Below are positions 57,792 to 64,000 of a DNA stretch of 64,000 nt, piece by piece. Below the pieces are notes generated by a model. The model was not told where the DNA came from. It searched no databases and was given only the letters and a program-made list of their open reading frames with translations. The stretch spans positions 12,010,984 through 12,074,983 of the forward strand of contig NC_135567.1 in the NCBI RefSeq assembly GCF_964340395.1. The letters run 5' to 3'. Source of the DNA: Glandiceps talaboti (lineage: Eukaryota; Hemichordata; Enteropneusta; Spengelidae). Position 1 is the first letter of the stretch, and the number at the start of each line of letters is the position of its first letter. The translations under genes and the position numbers were made by a program.

Positions 57792-58742
57792 GAATGAAAA
57801 AAAAGACATACCTGTACAATGTCCTGTCATGGGATCACACTTCATATTATTTGGGCATTCACATTTGTGTTTACAGTTGTTTCCATAGTAACCATTGGAA
57901 CACGTTTCATTGCAATATCTACCAGTCCAACCTGGATGGCATATGGTACCAAAAAATCGATCACAAACACCGTTATCTTGGAAAAGACATTGTTGCGTAC
58001 ATCCAGGGCCGTAGTACCCAACAGGACATTCCACTGAACAATCAGGTCCTGTCCAGCCTGAACTACAGTCACATGTCCCATGTATCGCATCGCATGTTGC
58101 ATTATTTTGGCAAAAACACTGATTCCTACACTCGTTTCCATAGTAACCGGGATCACAGACTATTGTGCAATTGTTTCCTTGCCAACCAGGCGCACACTTA
58201 CAATTTCCATCAAAACGGTCGCAAATGGCCTCATTGTAACAAGAGCATGTTCCAGTGCAATTTGGGCCATAGTGGTCACTGTCACATGGTATGTCACAAT
58301 GTGTACCCATCCATCCATCCATGCATATACATGTACCATCTATAATGTTACAGGTACTATTCATACGACAGTCACAAGTAAATTGACATTGATAGCCAAA
58401 CTTTCCTGGTTGACAATCTGTGAACAAAAGATTAAAACAAATATTCCTATGATGTTTCATGAAATTTTGTGATACGTTTACTGATATCTTCTACTTACAT
58501 TAGAACAATTACTCTGATCTTGGAATAAAGAAATAAAAGCCAGACTGGATAAAGTGCTACATGGATTTACGGTTTATGGTTTGATTACTGTATCGAAAGG
58601 TTTGATGCAAAGTGCTCCATATTGTTGACTACAGATATGTTTTATTCATTATTGCAGTCACGGGAAGATTGGAAGTTTTTTGTAACACATTCCATGATAC
58701 AAGTGACAGATAAACAGACAGATAAACAGACAGACACACTGC

Positions 58743-58810
<68 letters not shown>

Positions 58811-61800
58811 TGATGATAGATGGATGGATGGACGAGTACGTGAGTGGGTGAGCAGGCAGGCTGACAGACAGATGGATGAATGGACTGACAAACATATGGA
58901 CAATCAGGCATGCATGCAGAAAGAGAGACAATCAAACACACAGAGACATGAAAAAATCATATAACATACCTGTACAATGTCCTGTCATGGGATCACACTT
59001 CATATTATTTGGGCATTCACACTTATGTTTACAGTTGTTTCCATAGTAACCATTGGAACACGTTTCATTGCAATATCTACCAGTCCAACCTGGATGGCAT
59101 ATGACACCAACAAATCTATCACAAACACCGTTATCTTGAAAAAGACATTGGTTGATACATCCGGGGCCATAAAATCCATCAGGACATTGTATTGAGCAAT
59201 CAGTTCCTGTCCAGCCTGGAGTACAGTCACATGTCCCATGTATCGCATCGCATGTTGCATTATTTTGGCAAGAACACTGATTCTTACACTCGTTTCCATA
59301 GTAACCGGGATCACAGGCTATTGTGCAATTGTTTCCTTGCCAACCAGGCGCACACTTGCAATTTCCATCAAAACGGTCGCAAATGGCCTCATTGTAACAA
59401 GAACATGTTTCAGTGCAATTCGGGCCATAATGGTCACTGTCACATGGTATGTCACATTGTGTACCCATCCACCCATCCATACAAATACAGCTACCATCTA
59501 TAATGTTACAGGTACTATTCATACGACAGTCACATGTCACTTGACATTGATAGCCAAACTTTCCTGGTTGACAATCTGTGAACAAAACATTGAAACAAAT
59601 GATCAGATATTTAATGAAATTTTGAAGAATCGCAATTCCATTGGTAGGTATTCCCATATGCTACCTACATTTTGACAGTAAAAATCTTGAAATAATTGGT
59701 TATGGTTTGGTTACTTCACAGACACATTGGGCGCAAATTGTACAATTATTGTATGTGGATTTATGGCTGCGTATTGTCACAGTTACAGAAACACAATGAC
59801 AGACTGCCAGGCTGGCAGGCAGGCAGACAGACAGACAGACAGACAGACAGTCAGTCAGTCAGTCAGTCAGTCAGACAGACATAACTTAGGTAACCATTAT
59901 CATTAGGACAATAAATATATGTTTGTGTAGATGGAAACTAGGAAACACTCGTTTGTAGCATTCATATTACAACGAGTAACACTGAAGTAAAGCACATTCT
60001 CTATGTGCTACACGCGTTTATAGCATTCATATCAAGTGTAAAAGTATACTTTCAATTGGTTTATTTACAAGCTTAGCATGTGGCCTTTCTCATGTGGTCA
60101 ATTAGCAAAGTATACAGTATACTTGTACACTTGATATGGATGCTATAAACGATTATGGTACATATAGAAAACACTTTACTTTGGTGTTATGGGTTGTACT
60201 TGATATGGATGCTATTAACGGTTATGGTACACATAGAAAACGCTTCACTTTGGCGTTATAGGTTATATTTTGGGTTTTGTTGTATCAACCAAACATCCAG
60301 GTACTCACCATGGCAACCACCAGTTTCTCTATCACAGTATTTACCAGCTGGACAACTACACTTATAGAAGCATCCTTTGCCATAATATCCGTCTGGACAT
60401 GGGTGATTGCAGTTCTTACCAATCCATCCCAGAGAACACTCACATCCACTGAATCGATCACACGTTGCATCATTTTCACAAAGACACATCTCTGTGCAAT
60501 TTCTTCCGTAAAAGCCATCTGGGCAGGGGTGTGCGCAGTCAGGCCCCGTCCACCCATCAGAACAAGAACATAACCCAGTCACAATATCACATGTTGCATT
60601 GTTTTTACAAGTGCATTTTTCTTTACACTGGTTGCCATAGTAACCAACTGAGCAAGGCTCGTTACAGAATTCCCCTTGTAGTCCTGGTGGACAAATGCAC
60701 TGTCCGCTAATTGGATTACATGTATTATTTTGGCAATTGCAAAGTTGTTTGCAGTTGTTGCCATAGTAACCAGGCTCGCATGGCAAGGTACAGTTCTTTC
60801 CATGCCAGCCAGGATCGCACAGACAGGTGCCGTCAGTGGGATCACACGTGGAATTGTTTTGGCAGTCACATTTTTCAAGGCAACGGTTGCCATAGTAACC
60901 AGGTAAGCATGAAGACGCACACTCCACTCCATACCAGCCTGCCGTACAAGTACAAAGTCCGGTAAAACGGTCACAAGCAGCTCCATTTTGACATTTGCAT
61001 TGCTGTTTGCAGTTTGGTCCAAAGTGCTGGACGTCACATGACTCATTGCAATGTACACCACCGTAACCATGGTTACAAGTGCACGTACCGTCAACTGCAT
61101 CGCAGATCGCATTGGCTGGGCAATCACATTTTAGACTACATCCGGGACCGTGAAAACCTAATGGACAGTCTAAAAAATAAATTAACACAACATTTATTTG
61201 AGTTTATTTAGAGTGTTTTTGATCATTATCTAAATATAGAGCGTTACCATGGAGACAAATGATTGGAGAAATACAACATAACAATCCTACTATGGAGAAC
61301 TGCACGATTGGCCATCAAATTTTCTCTTCATACCTTTGTCAACTTATCTCGGTTGTCATAATATCGTATCAATGATGGAAACAGGAAGTTGTAAAGTTTA
61401 GTTACTTCCTTTGACTGTTAGTAGTGTGTAGAAACAAAAAGAAATAAGTAAAAGTCGATCAAAAGCCTATTTGCATTTTAAACACTAACAAATGTGAAGG
61501 GCTGGGTTATTTTAATTTGCTGGAATGCCTAACATTGGATGACAGGAGGGAATCCTCACACTATACGAAAAGTCATATTTGTCCATGTCTTTCCACCGGG
61601 GTAAATCTTTAGCAGAGGATGTGTAAATGTGGTGAGTATGAGACGAAGTGACACCTTTGACTTAATTTACCCCCGATGACCTCTCCCCTTGGGGGTTGTA
61701 GGCAGTCAAAAGTGTCACCTCGTCTCATATTACCTCTTGACAGAGATGGTAGTTAGGTGGGTCACAGGTAGGGTAAAGGTTGGGTAAAGGTGGGTAAATT

Positions 61801-63252
61801 GGACTTTTCGTATAGTGTCAAGTAAATGTGTTGATAACAAAATATGATAATTTGTTAAATACATTGACAGAAAACATTAATACAATATAGAGCAATGATA
61901 GCAAATACATTTCCAATCATGCCTCATTCAAGATGGCAGGTTTGCAAAAGTTCTGTCACCAATGCTAGTGATATCTAATGTTGGATATTGCGATTCAGGG
62001 AATGTTATATACTGATTTAGCTTGTCCATGCATCTTTACTCATACATGAAACATATATATTTCCAATATATTTAAACAGGTTTTTAGCCATTCTTTGAAG
62101 GGCTATGTTTCAAATGTAGGTCATCACTTTATTGTTATCTTATCAGTGGAGCTATAAGGATTACATAGGATCATTTTTATAAGTTCTGTCTTCTGGACGT
62201 TTTATTTAGCTCTGCACGGTTTTTCACACAATCAAAATATTAATCCTAATCTCAAGTAAGCCTCTACATTGAAATGCATATATCTTGCAAGTCTTACAAA
62301 CTTGGTGAGAAAGCTAGACTTACCTGTACAATGTCCATTAACAAAATCACACGACGTTGCATTCGGACAGCTACACATTTGTTTACATTCGTCACCATAG
62401 TAACCATTTGGACACGTCTCGTTGCAAGTTCCACCAATCCAACCAGGGTTGCATATACAGCCAGAAAAACGATCACACAGTCCATTAGCACTGCAATTGC
62501 ATGGTTCTTTGCAGTTCGGACCATAAAAGCCAAAATCACACGATTCGGTGCAATGTTCTCCAGTCCAGCCTACTTCACATGTGCAACGTCCATCGACATG
62601 ATCGCAGGTGGCGCCGTTGTCACATTCACATACATTTTCACAATTTTCTCCGTACAGGTGTGCAGGACAGGGGGTGCCACAATCTAAATCCATCCAACCA
62701 GGATTGCAGTTACAGTTACCATGGAAACGATCACAAGTGGCGTTGTTTTGACAAGTACATAATTGTGAGCAATTAGGCCCATAGTGTTGGAAGTCACATT
62801 GCATGTTGCAGTTGTCTCCTGTCCACCCATGTGTACAGGTACATGTTCCGTCACCTAAGTTACATACAGATCGTTTTGGACAACGACAACGTTTTGTACA
62901 CCCTGGACCATAACGACCAGACGGACAAGCTGTAAGAGCCATGAAAAGACAGAATCTGTTACAATACGCCTCACGCTCAAATTTCCCTGAAACATTTCAA
63001 TGGAATTCAAATCTCACCGTACTTTGGCATGTAAACGTTTACCCTTTTGAAATAGTAAAATATATTTAGAAATAGTAAAATATATTTAGGGAATCACAGT
63101 CACCTGAGATTGGTGTGGAGCTTAGTTGCAAAATTCAAGTAATTAGCAACGATTTTTCATTTTCGAGCCGCATACAGTGTTGTACGCAGTATTCATGGGG
63201 TCAATGTTTATAGATGTTCGATCGTCTCCTATGTGGACTGCCTGACTTTTGT

Positions 63253-63301
<49 letters not shown>

Positions 63302-63625
63302 ATATATCTAAAAAGAAGAAATAACCAGCAAACGAAATTCTATATCTCGCATAAGATAAGAAAGTATGAACAGAACAAAAATAAAACTACTCTGATAATT
63401 ATCATTCAATTCCTTGGTATAAAAGATATGTTTGGACCGTAAATATATAAAAACATAAACGTAACGTAAGGCTAGTGACCTAGTTTATGCAAATAAAGAT
63501 TGAAAACATTGTTTTGATTGATTGATTGACTGATTGATTGATTGATTGACCGACCGACCGACCGACCGACCAACTGTCTGTTTGTTTGTTTGTTTGTTTG
63601 TTTGTTTGTTTATTTGTTTGTTTTC

Positions 63626-63712
<87 letters not shown>

Positions 63713-63915
63713 TATTGATTGATAATGTAGTCATTAAAAATATAATTTGAAAATGTAAGATAGTGACCGTGTATGAACTGTGAGAAGTGTAGGTGTTTTA
63801 TGATACATACCAGTTGTACACGACACTCCAAAGTAACCAGGATCACATGTACATACTTTATGTTTGTGTGGACTTACTACACATCGACCATACAAACAGG
63901 CTGGCTTGCATACAG
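53676..63915 (-). CDS. Multi-EGF transmembrane receptor (MEGF/SREC-like), ten exons, 5' partial
   Basis: Exons from 5' to 3' on the minus strand: 63811-63915, 62324-62929, 60309-61169, 58970-59575, 57812-58417, 56553-57315, 55363-55466, 54596-54788, 54335-54417, 53676-53776. Every junction has GT-AG ends and compatible phase, giving about 1341 residues from the first exon seen. It has about 30 laminin-type EGF repeats (pattern C..GYYG..C...C.C.N...CD...G.C.C..GW.G..C), one membrane segment (IIVIAAVTAFLIIIIIAIAL) and a short basic then acidic tail ending KMEYLM. The first exon and signal peptide lie to the right of the window. Such proteins act at the cell surface in ligand or debris binding and adhesion; the ligand here is unknown. 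No NPxY or ITAM-like motif was seen in the tail. Confidence 0.9.
53905..54236. repeat. (GACT)/(GACC)/(GATC)/(GATT)n and (CATA)n arrays in the receptor last intron
   Basis: GATT array 54000-54068, then GGATGCTCGGTCAATCGATG, CATA array 54126-54203 and GACA units. Its order recurs at 24774-24993 and partly at 7975-8230. Confidence 0.93.
54335..54417 (-). CDS. Receptor exon: cytoplasmic tail part 1
   Basis: Reads RLSSFEVSRGSFQYDAAPSQ, then SRGNSYIGG. Acceptor TTTCCTGTTAG, donor TGGAG|GTATGT. Ser- and Tyr-containing, so possibly phosphorylated (inference). Confidence 0.82.
54596..54788 (-). CDS. Receptor exon: juxtamembrane and transmembrane segment
   Basis: Reads DLQTSMLPPIPDRNYDNGG, SSQSNYW, a hydrophobic segment of about 25 residues (IIVIAAVTAFLIIIIIAIAL then ILTYGGVL) and the stop-transfer AKKKKTGSAKR. 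Acceptor TTTGATTTCAG, donor AAAAG|GTAACG. Confidence 0.9.
54951..55075. repeat. Pentanucleotide (CACAA)n/(CGCAA)n array in receptor intron
   Basis: Period-5 array in the intron before the transmembrane exon; counterpart of 9136-9308. Confidence 0.92.
55363..55466 (-). CDS. Receptor exon: last EGF-like repeat
   Basis: Reads CNETCPSGFYGQGC, then a Cys-dense CQCCKSCRCDPVIGVCQ. Acceptor TTGTATTTCAG, donor CAAG|GTAAGC. Phases fit both neighbours (FCNETC and QDLQTS joins). Too short to stand out as an open frame. Confidence 0.88.
55733..55986. mobile_element. MITE with long imperfect inverted repeats and TA flanks
   Basis: TAAAATGC at 55731 and GCATTTTA ending 55988. The arms share TTTCATTCACTT, CTTATCA and AACTTAGGCGGAAGTGACGT over about 80 bp. 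TA on both sides fits a Tc1/mariner-type site. It has no coding capacity and lies in the intron between receptor exons 55466 and 56553. Confidence 0.78.
56056..56308. mobile_element. MITE with 17-bp perfect inverted repeats
   Basis: GAATAGGGAACTTGCAA at 56056-56072 and its exact complement at 56292-56308, with AT-rich DNA between. Flanks are not diagnostic (TC on both sides). Same intron as the element at 55733. Confidence 0.78.
56553..57315 (-). CDS. Receptor exon: six EGF repeats (763 bp)
   Basis: From DCPAGTYGHFCQHIC to CPPGITGK. Acceptor CTATTTATTGTTAG, donor AAAATT|GTAAGT, ending in phase 2, unlike the 5' exons. Confidence 0.9.
57536..57792. repeat. (GACA)n array with an embedded (GGAC)n block
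   Basis: About 84 bp of GGAC units (57619-57702) sit inside flanking GACA arrays, next to the donor of exon 57812. A twin intron array at 58700-58812 has only GACA units. Confidence 0.96.
57812..58417 (-). CDS. Receptor exon: five EGF repeats (606 bp), duplicate
   Basis: From DCQPGKFGYQCQFTC to MTGHCTG. Acceptor TTTTGTTCACAG, donor TACAG|GTATGT, phase 1 both sides. A fourth-repeat half (CLFQDNGVCDRFFGTICHPG) lacks the usual Cys pair spacing, a trait shared with its twin. Confidence 0.92.
58700..58812. repeat. (GACA)n array in intron between the twin exons
   Basis: GACA units followed by GATG, GAGT and GCAG units. Its place next to the donor of exon 58970 mirrors that of the array at 57536. 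Confidence 0.95.
58970..59575 (-). CDS. Receptor exon: five EGF repeats (606 bp), duplicated
   Basis: From DCQPGKFGYQCQVTC to MTGHCTG. Acceptor TTTTGTTCACAG, donor TACAG|GTATGT. Nearly identical to the next exon (57812-58417) and clearly a recent tandem exon duplication. The differences are mainly in the third and fourth EGF (STPGWTGTDCSIQC-like against SSGWTGPDCSVEC). Confidence 0.92.
59818..59882. repeat. (GCAG)/(CAGA)/(CAGT)n array
   Basis: Short tetranucleotide array in the intron between receptor exons 58970-59575 and 60309-61169. Confidence 0.93.
59977..60189. mobile_element. Fold-back element with 73-bp arms
   Basis: Left arm 59977-60049 and right arm 60117-60189 are inverted copies (TAACAC..AAGTAAAG, CGTTTATAGCAT, CATATCAAGTGTA, AAGTATAC). 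A second direct copy of the right arm follows (60198-60263), and a partial left-arm copy precedes (about 59951). No ORF. Confidence 0.78.
60309..61169 (-). CDS. Receptor exon: seven EGF repeats (861 bp)
   Basis: From DCPLGFHGPGCSLKC to DRETGGCHG. Acceptor TTATTTTTTAG, donor CCATG|GTGAGT, phase 1 both sides. It is longer than its neighbours by 255 bp, i.e. two EGF repeats of about 43 residues. Confidence 0.9.
61559..61817. mobile_element. CACTA-type MITE with 3-bp target duplication
   Basis: CACTATACGAAAAGTC at 61559-61574 and its exact complement at 61802-61817, flanked by TCA on both sides. An inner inverted pair (GAGACGAAGTGACACCTTTG and GTGTCACCTCGTCTCAT) lies inside. CACTA termini with a 3-bp duplication are typical of the EnSpm/CACTA superfamily. 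It is non-autonomous and lies in the receptor intron 61170-62323. Confidence 0.8.
62324..62929 (-). CDS. Receptor exon: five EGF repeats (606 bp)
   Basis: From ACPSGRYGPGCTKRC to NGHCTG. Acceptor GCTCTTACAG, donor TACAG|GTAAGT, phase 1 both sides. It has the same length as two other exons of the gene. Confidence 0.9.
62930..63810 (-). other. Receptor intron with (AAAT)n and (GATT)/(TTTG)n arrays
   Basis: AATA units at 63262-63304; GATT, GACC and TTTG units at 63510-63722. A short direct repeat AGAAATAGTAAAATATATTT lies near 63057-63088. No coding signal. Confidence 0.7.
63811..63915 (-). CDS. Receptor exon: first visible EGF repeat
   Basis: Reads AVCKPACLYGRCVVSPHKHK to CDPGYFGVSC, phase 1 at both ends, acceptor TTTTCATTCCAG, donor ACTG|GTATGT. 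It is a canonical short EGF rather than the laminin type that follows. The same frame also stays open to the right edge through an acidic Asp/Glu stretch, so a longer exon is possible; the splice-site fit favours the short one. Confidence 0.82.
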
Positions 63916-64000
63916 CTGGAATGAAAACAGCATTTTTCAAAGTTTCAAAGTTATCATCATCGTCGTCATTCTCATTTTCGTCGTCAAGGTCATGATCAGT

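Overview
This is eukaryotic, metazoan DNA. It has spliced genes with consensus donors and acceptors, a two-ORF LINE, a tRNA-derived SINE, several short inverted-repeat elements and very abundant tetranucleotide microsatellites. Low GC, expanded BTB-BACK genes and a receptor with about 30 EGF repeats suggest a marine invertebrate (a lancelet-like genome would fit), but the window does not prove a taxon.

Layout: 1-720 is a 30-bp minisatellite that reads as a Gly/Tyr/Gln-rich protein open to the left edge. From about 1.2 to 52.7 kb lies a tandem array of BTB-BACK genes on the + strand. Six have an intact coding exon (4535, 11595, 27990, 33247, 44357 and 49920). One has an open frame but its ATG has become AAG (38781). 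One is a 5'-truncated, SINE-interrupted pseudogene (20683-22059). Two smaller fragments lie at 1276-1490 and 6084-6569. The usual unit is a noncoding exon 1 ending in a strong splice donor, an intron of 1.5-2.7 kb, one coding exon whose ATG lies exactly 9 nt after the acceptor, a 3' flank with a conserved AATAAA in most copies, and a microsatellite. C-termini fall into two classes, and 5' and 3' halves are reassorted between copies, which points to recombination or gene conversion.

A LINE with both ORFs open (15240-20653, minus strand) separates the 11595 gene from its near-identical truncated copy. A second, diverged LINE 3' end (24211-24773) has the same (CAA)n to (ACTC)n junction.

From about 53.7 kb to the right edge, the minus strand carries ten exons of a transmembrane receptor with about 30 EGF-like repeats (MEGF/SREC-like). 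They run from an N-terminal exon at 63.9 kb to a transmembrane exon at 54.7 kb and a stop at 53676. Splice phases join without conflict across every intron. Three introns hold inverted-repeat elements. Broken copies of the transmembrane and tail exons lie at 8.3-9.0 kb, at the other end of the array, and a piece of the last intron lies at 24.8 kb. The receptor 3' end has therefore been copied into the BTB cluster.

The BTB-BACK proteins are probably substrate adaptors or scaffolds (family inference). The receptor is probably a cell-surface scavenger or adhesion molecule. Nothing in the sequence shows that the two work together.
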